From Streptomyces griseosporeus (GTDB lineage: Bacteria; Actinomycetota; Actinomycetes; Streptomycetales; Streptomycetaceae), in the NCBI RefSeq assembly GCF_014656055.1, contig NZ_BNBR01000003.1, forward strand, positions 248,001-312,000: 64,000 bases of DNA. Reading direction: 5' to 3'. How positions within the stretch are numbered: position 1 is the first letter of the stretch; every line of letters starts with the position of its first letter. This document shows, piece after piece, positions 50,343-57,877 of this stretch. The notes under the pieces are model-generated. The model was not told where the DNA came from. It was given only the letters and a program-made list of their open reading frames with translations, and ran no database searches. The translations under genes and the position numbers were made by a program.

Positions 50343-51266
50343 ATGGACGTACTGAGCGACGCCGTCGCCGCGATGCGCAGCGGGCGGCCGCACTCCGGTC
50401 TCCGGGACAAGTACGCGCCCTGGGGGCTGCGGTTCGCGGCGTCGGAGGGCGCGGGGTTCCATGTCGTGCTGCGCGGGTCGGCGTGGCTGCGGCCCTCGGA
50501 GGGCGAGCCGGTCGCGCTGGGTCCGGGGGACGTGGTGTTCCTGGCACACGGTCGCGGGCACGCGCTGGCCAGCGGGCCCGGCGTGGAGCTGGAGGACGTA
50601 CGGCTGGAGGCGGACGGCAGCTGGCCCTCGCTGCCCCCGCCGGAGCCCGGGGCGCCCCCGGCGGACACGGTGATGCTGTGCGGCGCGTACACCCTGGACC
50701 GCTCCCGGGCGCATCCGCTGCTCGCCGAGCTGCCGGAGGTGGTGCACCTGCCGGCCCGGGTGGGCGCGTACGGCTCGCTGCGGACGGCGGTGGAGCTGCT
50801 CGGGCGGGAGCTGGAGGAGCGCGGGCCCGGCTCGGACACCATCGTGACGTCGCTCCTGGACACCCTGCTGCTGTACATCCTGCGCGCCTGGTGGGAGGGG
50901 GCGCGGCACGGCGACGGACATCCCACCGGCTGGGCGGCCGCGCTGACCGACCCGGCGGTGGCGGCGGCGCTGCGGGCGATCCACGCGGACCCGGCGCACC
51001 CGTGGACGGTGGAGGAGCTGGGCTCGGTCGGCGGGCTGTCCCGGGCGGCGTTCGCCCGCCGGTTCACCGCGCTGGTGGGGTCGCCGCCGCTGGCGTACCT
51101 CACCTGGTGGCGGATGACCACGGCCGGCCGGCTGCTGCGGGGCGAGGACGTGCCGCTGCGCCGGGTGGCCGAGCGCACGGGCTACACCTCGGAGTTCGCC
51201 TTCGCCAAGGCCTTCAAGCGGGAGTTCGGGGTGACGCCGGGGCAGTACCGCCGGCGGGCGTCCTAG
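50343..51266 (+). CDS. AraC-family transcriptional regulator (cupin N-domain)
   Basis: 307 residues from ATG 50343 (MDVLSDAVAAMRSGRPHSGL). The N-terminal cupin-type sensor has FHVVLRGSAWLRPSEGEPVA and GDVVFLAHGRGHALASG. The C-terminal double HTH has LSRAAFARRFTALVGSPPLA and YTSEFAFAKAFKREFGVTPG. The usual pairing of such regulators with a divergent oxidoreductase suggests that it senses a quinone or aldehyde and activates or represses the MDR gene; this is inference. Confidence 0.92.
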   Translation: MDVLSDAVAAMRSGRPHSGLRDKYAPWGLRFAASEGAGFHVVLRGSAWLRPSEGEPVALGPGDVVFLAHGRGHALASGPGVELEDVRLEADGSWPSLPPPEPGAPPADTVMLCGAYTLDRSRAHPLLAELPEVVHLPARVGAYGSLRTAVELLGRELEERGPGSDTIVTSLLDTLLLYILRAWWEGARHGDGHPTGWAAALTDPAVAAALRAIHADPAHPWTVEELGSVGGLSRAAFARRFTALVGSPPLAYLTWWRMTTAGRLLRGEDVPLRRVAERTGYTSEFAFAKAFKREFGVTPGQYRRRAS

Positions 51267-51281
51267 GGGCTGTCTCGCCCC

Positions 51282-51977
51282 CTAGCCTTCCCCGCCCCCC
51301 AATTGTCCGAAGGGGTCCTCCAGTTCCTCGGTCACCACCGCCACCGCGGCCTCCGCGTCGCCGTCCGCGACGGCGCGCAGGATCGCCTCGTGGGCGTCGT
51401 CGGCGTGGTTGGGATCGTCCGCGCGCAGGCCGGTCAGGGCGAGCAGTTCGGTCAGGCCCTTGCGCAGGACGGGGGTGAACTGCGCGAACAGTCCGGACAG
51501 GACGACGTTGTGCGCGGCGGCGACCACGGCCGCGTGGAAGGCGATGTCGGCGTCGACGAAGGTCTGGTCGTCGGCCGCGGCGGCGGCGCGCCGTGCCTGG
51601 AGCGCGGCCCGGAGGGCGGTGACGTCCTCGTCGGTGCGGCGCCGGGCGGCCAGCCGGGCGGCGTGCACCTCGACGGCGATGCGGACCTCGTAGACGTCGG
51701 TGACGGCGGCCCGGCGCAGCTGCGCGGGGAAGTCCTCGACGGGCGCGGTGGCGGTGACGAAGACCCCGGCGCCCTGCCTCGGCCGCACGAGCCCCGCGCC
51801 GGCGAGGGCCCGCAGGGCCTCGCGGACGGTGGAGCGGCCGACGCCGAGTTCCTTGGCGAGGGTCGTCTCGCCGGGGAGTTTCGCGCCGACGGGCCAGGTG
51901 CCGTCGGCGATCCGGGCGCGCAGGCGGGCGGCGGCCTGTTCGACCAGGGGGCTGGGGCGGAGCGGGCCGGTCTCCAT
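51282..51977 (-). CDS. GntR-family regulator, FadR/FCD subfamily
   Basis: 231 residues from ATG 51977 (METGPLRPSPLVEQAAARLR). The winged HTH is LPGETTLAKELGVGRSTVRE followed by ALRALAGAGLVRPRQGAGVF. The FCD ligand domain has the metal/ligand residues in DADIAFHAAVVAAAHN (Asp, His) and a later His in DAHEAILRAVADGD. It is divergent from leuA, and two identical 13-bp sites lie between them, one over the probable leuA -35 box. It is therefore a good candidate regulator of leuA as well as itself. Confidence 0.92.
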   Translation of the reverse strand: METGPLRPSPLVEQAAARLRARIADGTWPVGAKLPGETTLAKELGVGRSTVREALRALAGAGLVRPRQGAGVFVTATAPVEDFPAQLRRAAVTDVYEVRIAVEVHAARLAARRRTDEDVTALRAALQARRAAAAADDQTFVDADIAFHAAVVAAAHNVVLSGLFAQFTPVLRKGLTELLALTGLRADDPNHADDAHEAILRAVADGDAEAAVAVVTEELEDPFGQLGGGEG

Positions 51978-51990
51978 CGGGGGGTCACCA

Positions 51991-52029
51991 ACTTGTCTGA
52001 GGAGTGTCTCGAAATCACTTGTCTGAGGA
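51991..52029. promoter_or_regulatory. Two direct 13-bp repeats, likely GntR sites, at the leuA promoter
   Basis: ACTTGTCTGAGGA occurs at 51991-52003 and again at 52017-52029, 26 bp apart. The TTGTCTGA core resembles FadR-subfamily operators (TnGTnnnACnA). The second copy contains the TTGTCT that serves as -35 box for the leuA leader; the first lies 14-26 bp upstream of the GntR ATG. Confidence 0.6.
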
Positions 52030-52048
52030 CCTGAGGGGTGACTAGCGT
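52019..52048 (+). promoter_or_regulatory. Probable leuA promoter
   Basis: TTGTCT (52019-52024), an 18-bp spacer, and TAGCGT (52043-52048). The expected start of transcription is at about 52055, so the leader peptide ATG at 52056 would be leaderless or nearly so. The -35 box is inside the second GntR-type repeat. Confidence 0.55.
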
Positions 52049-52055
52049 ACCGGTC

Positions 52056-52103
52056 ATGACGCTCCGCGGTCTGCTCCTCCTCGGCTGCCGCGGCGGGGCC
52101 TGA
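52056..52103 (+). CDS. leuA leader peptide
   Basis: 15 residues, MTLRGLLLLGCRGGA, with four consecutive Leu codons (52071-52082: CTG CTC CTC CTC) plus one earlier Leu. It is too short for ordinary gene calling. It sits between the leuA promoter and an attenuator hairpin. Leucine-rich leaders of this kind sense charged tRNA(Leu): a ribosome stalled on the Leu codons changes the folding of the RNA ahead. Confidence 0.85.
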   Translation: MTLRGLLLLGCRGGA

Positions 52104-52131
52104 CCTGACCGGCACCCCGCCGCGGGGTGCC
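52088..52131 (+). terminator. leuA attenuator: mutually exclusive antiterminator and terminator hairpins
   Basis: Terminator stem: GGCACCCC (52111-52118) with GGGGTGCC (52124-52131), 5-nt loop. Antiterminator: CCGCGGCGGGG (52088-52098), inside the end of the leader peptide, is perfectly complementary to 52115-52125, which overlaps both terminator arms. A ribosome stalled at the Leu codons would leave 52088-52098 free; one finishing the leader would cover it. There is no U-run after the terminator, as often in Streptomyces. Confidence 0.75.
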
Positions 52132-52176
52132 GTGCCGCCGGTCACCGTCCGACCGAGCCGGAGAGGCAAGCAGACG

Positions 52177-53886
52177 ATGACCCCGACCGACGTATGGAAT
52201 CCGCAGCGGCCCAGCGGGATGCCGTACCACCGCTACCGCCCCCACCACGAGCGCGTGCGTGTGCCCGTGTCCGAACGCGGCTGGCCCGCCGCCCGCATCG
52301 AGCGCGCCCCGCTGTGGGTCCCGGTCGACCTGCGCGACGGCAACCAGGCGCTGGCCGAGCCGATGGACCCGGCGCGCAAACGGCGCTTCTTCGACCTGCT
52401 GGTCCGCGTGGGCTACAAGGAGATCGAGGTCGGCTACCCGTCCGCCAGCCGCACCGACTTCGACTTCGTACGCCACCTGGCGAGCGCGGATGCCGGGCTT
52501 CCCGACGACGTCACCCCGGTCGTCTTCACCGCGGCCCGGCCCGACCTGATCGAGCGCACCTTCGCGTCCATCGAGGGCCTGCCGCGGGCCGTGGTCCATC
52601 TGTACGTCGCCACCTCGCCGGTGTGGCGCGAGGTCGTGCTCGGCCGGGACCGCGACGGGGTGCGGCGGATCGTGCGGGAGGCGGCCGAGCTGATGGCCCG
52701 GCGCGCCGGGGACACGCCGTCGGTGCGGTTCCAGTTCTCGCCCGAGACCTTCAACCTGACCGAGCCGGACTTCGTCCTCGAACTCTGCGACGAGCTGACG
52801 GAGTTCTGGGACGCGAGCCCGGACCGGCCGGTCACCCACAACCTGCCGGCCACCGTGGAGATCGCCACCCCGAACGTCTACGCCGACCAGATCGAGTACA
52901 TCCACCGGAACCTGGCCCGGCGCGACTCCGTCATCCTCTCCGTCCACCCGCACAACGACCGCGGCACCGGCGTCGCGTGCGCCGAACTCGCCGTGCTGGC
53001 GGGGGCGCAGCGCGTCGAGGGATGCCTCTTCGGCAACGGCGAGCGCACCGGCAACGTCGACCTGGTGACCCTCGCGCTGAACCTGTACGCCCAAGGCGTC
53101 GACCCCATGGTCGACCTCGGCGACATCGACGCGGTGCGCGAGACGGCCGAGCACTGCAACCGGCTCCCGGTGCACCCCCGCCACCCCTACGCCGGCGACC
53201 TGGTGTACACGGCGTTCTCCGGCACCCACCAGGACGCCATCAGCAAGGGGCTCGCCCATCACGCGCGCACGGCACGGGAGTCGGGGGTGCCGGAGGGTGA
53301 GGCGCCCTGGTCGGTACCGTATCTGCCGATCGACCCGGGCGACGTGGGCCGCTCCTACGAGGCGGTGATCCGGGTCAACTCCCAGTCCGGCAAGGGCGGG
53401 GTGGCGTACCTGCTGCGCACGCGGGCCGGGCTGGACCTGCCGGAGCGGATGCGGCCCGACTTCGCCCGCGTGGTGCAGGAGGCCACGGACGACAGCGGTG
53501 CCGAGGCCACGCCGAAGGAGCTGGAGGAGCTGTTCCGGGCGACGTATCTCGCCGACGGCGGGGTCCGGCCGGCCGTCTGGTCGGTGCACACCGACCCGTC
53601 CGGCGCCCACCGCTTCGTCTGCACGCTGGACACCGGCGACCGGACCGCCGACCTGGAGGGCACCGGCAGCGGGCCGCTGACCGCGTTCGCCGACGCGCTG
53701 ACCGGCGCCGGGTACACCGTCGAGGTCCTGGAGGTCACCGACCACCCGCTGGACGGGGGCACGGCCGCCTACGCCGAGTGCCGCGTCAACGGCACCGCGG
53801 TCTGGGGCGCCGGCGTCGAGACCTCCGCCCTCGCGGCCCGGGTCCAGGCGGTCGTCTCGGCGGTGAACCGGGCGGCCGCCCGGTGA
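52177..53886 (+). CDS. leuA: 2-isopropylmalate synthase (LeuA type 2, probable paralogue)
   Basis: 569 residues from ATG 52177. TIM-barrel motifs VPVDLRDGNQALAEPMDPAR, GYKEIEVGYPSASRTDFDF and VHPHNDRGTGVACAELAVLA are followed by GCLFGNGERTGNVDLVTLAL, and the C-terminal regulatory LeuA_dimer domain starts near residue 420. It condenses acetyl-CoA with 2-oxoisovalerate, the first step of leucine synthesis. As I recall the main Streptomyces enzyme starts differently (Pro/Met/His/Lys-rich MPIHKYGRY type), so this looks like the second copy often called leuA2. It is controlled by a leader peptide and possibly GntR, and its stop overlaps the start of an ABC ATPase. Confidence 0.93.
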   Translation: MTPTDVWNPQRPSGMPYHRYRPHHERVRVPVSERGWPAARIERAPLWVPVDLRDGNQALAEPMDPARKRRFFDLLVRVGYKEIEVGYPSASRTDFDFVRHLASADAGLPDDVTPVVFTAARPDLIERTFASIEGLPRAVVHLYVATSPVWREVVLGRDRDGVRRIVREAAELMARRAGDTPSVRFQFSPETFNLTEPDFVLELCDELTEFWDASPDRPVTHNLPATVEIATPNVYADQIEYIHRNLARRDSVILSVHPHNDRGTGVACAELAVLAGAQRVEGCLFGNGERTGNVDLVTLALNLYAQGVDPMVDLGDIDAVRETAEHCNRLPVHPRHPYAGDLVYTAFSGTHQDAISKGLAHHARTARESGVPEGEAPWSVPYLPIDPGDVGRSYEAVIRVNSQSGKGGVAYLLRTRAGLDLPERMRPDFARVVQEATDDSGAEATPKELEELFRATYLADGGVRPAVWSVHTDPSGAHRFVCTLDTGDRTADLEGTGSGPLTAFADALTGAGYTVEVLEVTDHPLDGGTAAYAECRVNGTAVWGAGVETSALAARVQAVVSAVNRAAAR

Positions 53887-54671
53887 CGGAGGTCCTGCGG
53901 GCCCGGCAGGTGCGGGTCGTGCGGGACGGGCGGCCGGTGCTCCAGGACGTCTCCCTCACCGTCCGGGCGGGCGAGCACTGGGCGCTGCTCGGCGCCAACG
54001 GCGCCGGCAAGTCCACGCTGCTCGGCCTGCTCGGCGCCCGCTTCCATCCGACGCACGGCACGGTGGAGGTGCTGGGCCGCCGGCTGGGCCGGGTGGACGT
54101 GCGGGAGCTGCGCTCGTACGTCGGCCATGTCGATCCCCGTCATCCGCTCACCGAGCCGCTCACCGTGCGGGACGTCGTCCTGACCGGCCTGACCAACTCC
54201 GTGGCACCGCTCCCCCGGTGGCGTCCCACGCCCGCGCAGGAGGCCCGCGCCGACCGGCTGATCGGGACACTGGGCCTGGCCGGGCACCGCACGGCCCGCT
54301 GGCCCGTCCTCTCGCAGGGGCAGCGGGGCCGGACCCTGATCGCCCGGGCGCTGATGCCCGAGCCGCGGCTGCTGCTCCTGGACGAGCCGGCGACGGGCCT
54401 GGACCTGCCGGGCCGGGAGCGGCTGCTGGAGGCGCTGGACGCGCTGCGCCGGGAGCACCCGCGGCTGGCGACGGTGCTGGTCACCCACCACCTGGAGGAG
54501 CTGCCGGCGCACACCACGCACGCCGTGCTGCTGCGCGAGGGCCGGGTGCTCGCCCACGGCCCGGCGGCCGGCGTCCTCACCGGCGAGCGGGTCGGCGCGT
54601 GCTTCGGCCTGCCGCTGGCCCTGGAGCGGCACGACGGACGCTGGAGCGTACGGATCCGGCGCCGGGCCTGA
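53883..54671 (+). CDS. ABC transporter ATPase, translationally coupled to leuA
   Basis: 262 residues from GTG 53883, overlapping the leuA stop (GTGA). Walker A LGANGAGKSTLLGLLGARF, Q-loop region VGHVDPRHPLTEPLTVRDVV, signature LSQGQRGRTLIARALM (LSQGQ in place of LSGGQ), Walker B RLLLLDEPATGLD, and H-loop VLVTHHLEELP. It resembles ModF/iron-chelate-type stand-alone ATPases. No permease or binding protein is nearby. It may pair with a distant permease or act in a non-transport role. A strong terminator follows. Confidence 0.9.
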   Translation: MTEVLRARQVRVVRDGRPVLQDVSLTVRAGEHWALLGANGAGKSTLLGLLGARFHPTHGTVEVLGRRLGRVDVRELRSYVGHVDPRHPLTEPLTVRDVVLTGLTNSVAPLPRWRPTPAQEARADRLIGTLGLAGHRTARWPVLSQGQRGRTLIARALMPEPRLLLLDEPATGLDLPGRERLLEALDALRREHPRLATVLVTHHLEELPAHTTHAVLLREGRVLAHGPAAGVLTGERVGACFGLPLALERHDGRWSVRIRRRA

Positions 54672-54681
54672 GGGCCGTCCC

Positions 54682-54737
54682 GGCACGGCGAAGGGGCGCC
54701 CCTCCGGTGAACGGATGGGCGCCCCTTGTGCCGTGCC
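54682..54737. terminator. Strong bidirectional terminator hairpin
   Basis: Two stacked perfect stems: GGCACGGC (54682-54689) with GCCGTGCC (54730-54737), and AAGGGGCGCCC (54691-54701) with GGGCGCCCCTT (54717-54727). The gap is 66 bp between convergent stop codons, and the stem ends exactly at the stop codon of the EF-hand gene. Confidence 0.85.
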
Positions 54738-54950
54738 TCACTTGTTCAGGTAGGCCCAGAACTCGTCGAAGGACAGCTGCTTGTCGCCGTCCAGGTCACG
54801 GCTGGCGATGATCGCCTCGGCGACCGTGTCCGTGACGTTCCAGTCGCCGCCCTGGGCGAGCGCGGTCTTGAACTCGGCAGCGGTGATCTGGCCGTCCCCG
54901 TCCGTGTCGATCCGCTCGAACTGCTTGCGTGCTTCCTCGATGTCCGCCAC
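54738..54950 (-). CDS. Small EF-hand calcium-binding protein (CabB-like)
   Basis: 70 residues from GTG 54950 (ADIEEARKQFERIDTDGDGQ), with AAGGGG about 9 nt upstream. Two EF-hands: DTDGDGQITAAE (all consensus ligands) and DLDGDKQLSFDE. Both loops look competent for calcium. It is cytoplasmic, as there is no signal peptide. Small EF-hand proteins of this size are known in S. coelicolor (cab genes), where they may buffer or signal calcium during aerial growth; identity with a particular cab gene is from memory only. Confidence 0.92.
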   Translation of the reverse strand: MADIEEARKQFERIDTDGDGQITAAEFKTALAQGGDWNVTDTVAEAIIASRDLDGDKQLSFDEFWAYLNK

Positions 54951-55089
54951 CGATCCGCCCCTTTTGTCGCGTTTTTCCGGTACACCTGGCGTAGTGCCGC
55001 AGGTCAGATTAACGGCCCGTGGGTGCCTCCCGTGCGGCTGCCCTGTGTGAGTCTTGGCCTGCTGCGGTACGAAGAGACGAGGAGCGGGC

Positions 55090-55725
55090 GTGGGGCAGGG
55101 GCTGCGGGACATTCTTCAGGCGGCGGCGCGGGGCGTCTTCCCGCCCGCGGACGGCGGGACGACCGTCGTGCCGCAGCACGACCGGCGCGACGCGGGGGTG
55201 ATGGCGTTCACCGCGCACTCGGTCGTCTTCACCGACGAGGACCCGGACTGGGTGTACGGCACGCTGGGCGCCCTGGACTGCGACCCGCTCGCCGCCACGA
55301 TGAACCCGCGCTTCCTCGCCGCCTTCCTGGACCGCACCGGACGCACGACCGAGACCATCGACGCGGTGCTGGTCGCCGACCCGCTGCCGGGCGAGCCGCC
55401 GCTCGCGCTGCGGGAGGTCGGCTCGGACCATCCCCGGGTGGCCTACGCCCGCGCGCGCCGCGACGGCGTGCGGGCCTGGACGGCCGAGGGCGGGGTCCTG
55501 GTCATGGGCCGCGGGGTCGCCGGGCGTCTTGAGGTGTCCGTGGAGGTGGACGAGGACGTACGGCACCGGGGGCTGGGCCGCGCCCTGGTGGCGGCGGCGC
55601 GGCAGCTGGCGGACGAGCCGCTGTGGGCGCAGGTCTCGCCGGGGAACGCCCGCAGCGCGCGGGCGTTCCAGGCGGCGGGCTACCGGCAGGTGGGCGCGGA
55701 GGCGCTGCTGCGGCTGCCCCGGTAG
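55090..55725 (+). CDS. GNAT family N-acetyltransferase
   Basis: 211 residues from GTG 55090, with GAGGAG 6 nt upstream. The acetyl-CoA motif A is VEVDEDVRHRGLGRALVAAA (RHRGLG loop) and motif B is NARSARAFQAAGYRQVGAEA. The N-terminal half (residues 1-120) is unlike most GNATs, with GGTTVVPQHDRRDAGVMAFT and a predicted mixed fold, so it may be a two-domain member. The substrate is unknown. It is divergent from the EF-hand gene. Confidence 0.85.
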   Translation: MGQGLRDILQAAARGVFPPADGGTTVVPQHDRRDAGVMAFTAHSVVFTDEDPDWVYGTLGALDCDPLAATMNPRFLAAFLDRTGRTTETIDAVLVADPLPGEPPLALREVGSDHPRVAYARARRDGVRAWTAEGGVLVMGRGVAGRLEVSVEVDEDVRHRGLGRALVAAARQLADEPLWAQVSPGNARSARAFQAAGYRQVGAEALLRLPR

Positions 55726-55768
55726 GCGGTGCGGCCGCTGCTGCGGGCTGCCCCGGCAGGCGGCGCGG

Positions 55769-56962
55769 TCAGCGGAAGATGCCGGTGTGGCCGAGGGAGT
55801 AGCGGCCGGGCTGGGGGTAGACGGCGAGGCCGTGCGGGCCGCTGCCGACCTTGATGCGGGCGAGCTGTTCGCCGGTGCGGGTGTCGACGGCGTACACCTC
55901 GGAGTTGTAGCGGCCGGACAGCCACAGCACCTTGCCGTCGGCGGAGACGCCGCCCATGTCGGGGCTGCCGCCGTCGGGCAGCCGCCACTTCCTGGTGACC
56001 TTCTGCTGCTGGAAGTCGAAGACGGAGATGGTGCCCTCGCCGCGGTTGGAGACGTACATCTCGCGCGAGTCGCGGCTGACGTACAGGCCGTGGGTGCCCT
56101 TGCCGGTGGGCAGCAGGGTCGGCTGGGTGAACTTGTCGCCGTCCAGCACCCACATGCCGTCGGCCACCATGTCGGCGATGTAGAACCGCTTGCCGTCGGG
56201 CGAGACCTTGACGTCCTGCGGCATGGCCCCCTTGAACGGGAGCTTCTGCTGCCCGATCACCTTCATCTTCGCGGTGTCGACCTTCAGCAGTTCGCCGCTG
56301 AACTCGCAGGAGACGATGAAGTAGCGGCCGTCGAGGGAGAAGTCGGCGTGGTTGACGCCGTAGCAGGTGACGGGGACGGTCTTCTTGCGCGCCATGGTGT
56401 GCGGGTCGCGGAAGACCAGTTCGCGGTCGAGGGAGGCCATGACGACGGCGTACTTGCCGTCGGGCGTGAAGTACAGGTTGTACGGGTCGTGCACGTCGAC
56501 CGGCTTCCCCGCCTTCCCCGTCTTCGGGTCGATGGGGGTGAGGGTGTGGCCCCGGTTGTTGTTGACCCACAGGGTCTTCATGTCCCAGGAGGGCACGACG
56601 TGCTGGGGCTGCCGGCCGACCCGGATCGTGTCGATGATCCTGTACGTCTTCGGGTCGATGACGGAGACCGTGTCCGACTCGGTGTTGGGCACGTACACCC
56701 GGGACGGGAAGCCCTTGACGACCGGGGAGAGCCGGTTGGGGCGGTCGGCGGCGTAGACGTCCTTCGGGTCGAGGACGGGCGGCATGCCGGGCAGGCCCTG
56801 GACGGCCGGCGGCTGCCTCTTCTTCGCCGGGGCGGGCACGGCGGCCTTGGTGGTCCCGTCGGCCTGCCGGTCCTCGCCCCCGGTGCCGCAGGCGGCGAGG
56901 GCCGCGGCGGCGAGCAGGGCGGTGCCGGTGAGCAGGGCGCGGGTGGGGCGCATGGTGGGCAT
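55769..56962 (-). CDS. YVTN/YncE-type beta-propeller lipoprotein
   Basis: 397 residues from ATG 56962; an ATG at 56953 is also possible. Lipobox LAAC with Cys25, then a linker. The seven-bladed propeller shows YVTN-like repeats: RVYVPNTESDTVSVIDPKTY, MKTLWVNNNRGHTLTPID, DVKVSPDGKRFYIADMVAD, LYVSRDSREMYVSNRGEGTI and GGVSADGKVLWLSGRYNSE. It should be an extracytoplasmic scaffold or binding protein. It is translated right after the deacetylase gene (TGATG overlap), so both probably act on the same envelope target. Confidence 0.9.
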   Translation of the reverse strand: MPTMRPTRALLTGTALLAAAALAACGTGGEDRQADGTTKAAVPAPAKKRQPPAVQGLPGMPPVLDPKDVYAADRPNRLSPVVKGFPSRVYVPNTESDTVSVIDPKTYRIIDTIRVGRQPQHVVPSWDMKTLWVNNNRGHTLTPIDPKTGKAGKPVDVHDPYNLYFTPDGKYAVVMASLDRELVFRDPHTMARKKTVPVTCYGVNHADFSLDGRYFIVSCEFSGELLKVDTAKMKVIGQQKLPFKGAMPQDVKVSPDGKRFYIADMVADGMWVLDGDKFTQPTLLPTGKGTHGLYVSRDSREMYVSNRGEGTISVFDFQQQKVTRKWRLPDGGSPDMGGVSADGKVLWLSGRYNSEVYAVDTRTGEQLARIKVGSGPHGLAVYPQPGRYSLGHTGIFR

Positions 56963-57783
56963 CAGCTGAGCAGCTCCGTGGTGGTGACCGCGCGCAGGCC
57001 GCGGCGGTCGAGTGCGTTCAGTACGGCGGGGAGCGCGGCGACCGTGTCGGGGTGGCCGAAGTGCAGGCTCACCACGGATCCGGCGCGGACCCGGGCGAGG
57101 ACGGTGCGGGTGACGGCGTCGGCGCCGGGCGCGGTGTAGTCGAGGGAGTCCACGTCGTAGGAGAGGACGTGGGGGTAGCCGGCCTCGCGGGCGAGGCGGG
57201 CGACGAGGGGGGAGGCGCGGGGTGCGCGGGAGGGGCGGAACCAGGTGCCGATGGATCCGGTGAGCCGCTTCAGCCGCTCGGCGCAGGCGGTGATCTCGGC
57301 GCGGGCCTCGGCTTCCGGCATCGCGTCGATGTCGAGGTGGCGGTGGGTGTGGTTGCCGAGGTCGTGGCCGCCGTCGAGGATGCGGCGGGCCAGCTCGGGG
57401 TGGTCGTCCAGCCAGGTGCCGACGGCGAGGACGGTGACGCGGGCGCCGTGCCGTTCGGCCTCGGTGAGCAGGGCGCGGGCGGTGGCGGGGTCGCCCTGGC
57501 CGTGGAAGGTGAGGGCGACGCGGGGGTGGGTGCGGGGGCCGTGGGTAATCTGGTCCGGCTGGCCGGGGAAGCGACGGGGGCCGGGTGCCGCGGGCGGCTT
57601 GTGTTCCGGGGTGGGCTGTCCCGGACCGGGCTGCTTCGGGCCGGGCTGCTCCTGGGTGGGCTGTTCCGGTGTGGGGGACATGACGGTGCCGGCGCCGGTG
57701 GGCGTGCAGGCGGGGGTGACGGCGGCCCCCGCGAGGAGGGCGGCGCCGGCGCGGAGCGCTGCGCGGCGGTCGGTGGAGGTCAC
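56962..57783 (-). CDS. Polysaccharide-deacetylase (NodB-like) lipoprotein with atypical motif 1
   Basis: 273 residues. An RR-containing start (MTSTDRRAALRAGAALLAG) with lipobox VTPAC (Cys26) suggests a Tat-exported lipoprotein. Residues 30-75 are a Gln/Pro/Gly/Glu repeat linker. The NodB domain has motif 1 VALTFHGQGD, where the usual TFDDGP carries the catalytic Asp; the metal-binding motif 2 HDLGNHTHRHLDID is intact; motif 3 is WFRPSRAPRASPLV instead of RPPYG. It may have altered catalysis or be a binding protein. It is coupled to the propeller lipoprotein downstream. Confidence 0.85.
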   Translation of the reverse strand: MTSTDRRAALRAGAALLAGAAVTPACTPTGAGTVMSPTPEQPTQEQPGPKQPGPGQPTPEHKPPAAPGPRRFPGQPDQITHGPRTHPRVALTFHGQGDPATARALLTEAERHGARVTVLAVGTWLDDHPELARRILDGGHDLGNHTHRHLDIDAMPEAEARAEITACAERLKRLTGSIGTWFRPSRAPRASPLVARLAREAGYPHVLSYDVDSLDYTAPGADAVTRTVLARVRAGSVVSLHFGHPDTVAALPAVLNALDRRGLRAVTTTELLS

Positions 57784-57877
57784 CGGACCATTTAAGGCGC
57801 GTTATAGGGCAAAAAGGGGTGATTCACCCGGTCGGCGGTGAGGACGCGGGTCGCCCCCTGGGGCGGAGGAATGCCCC

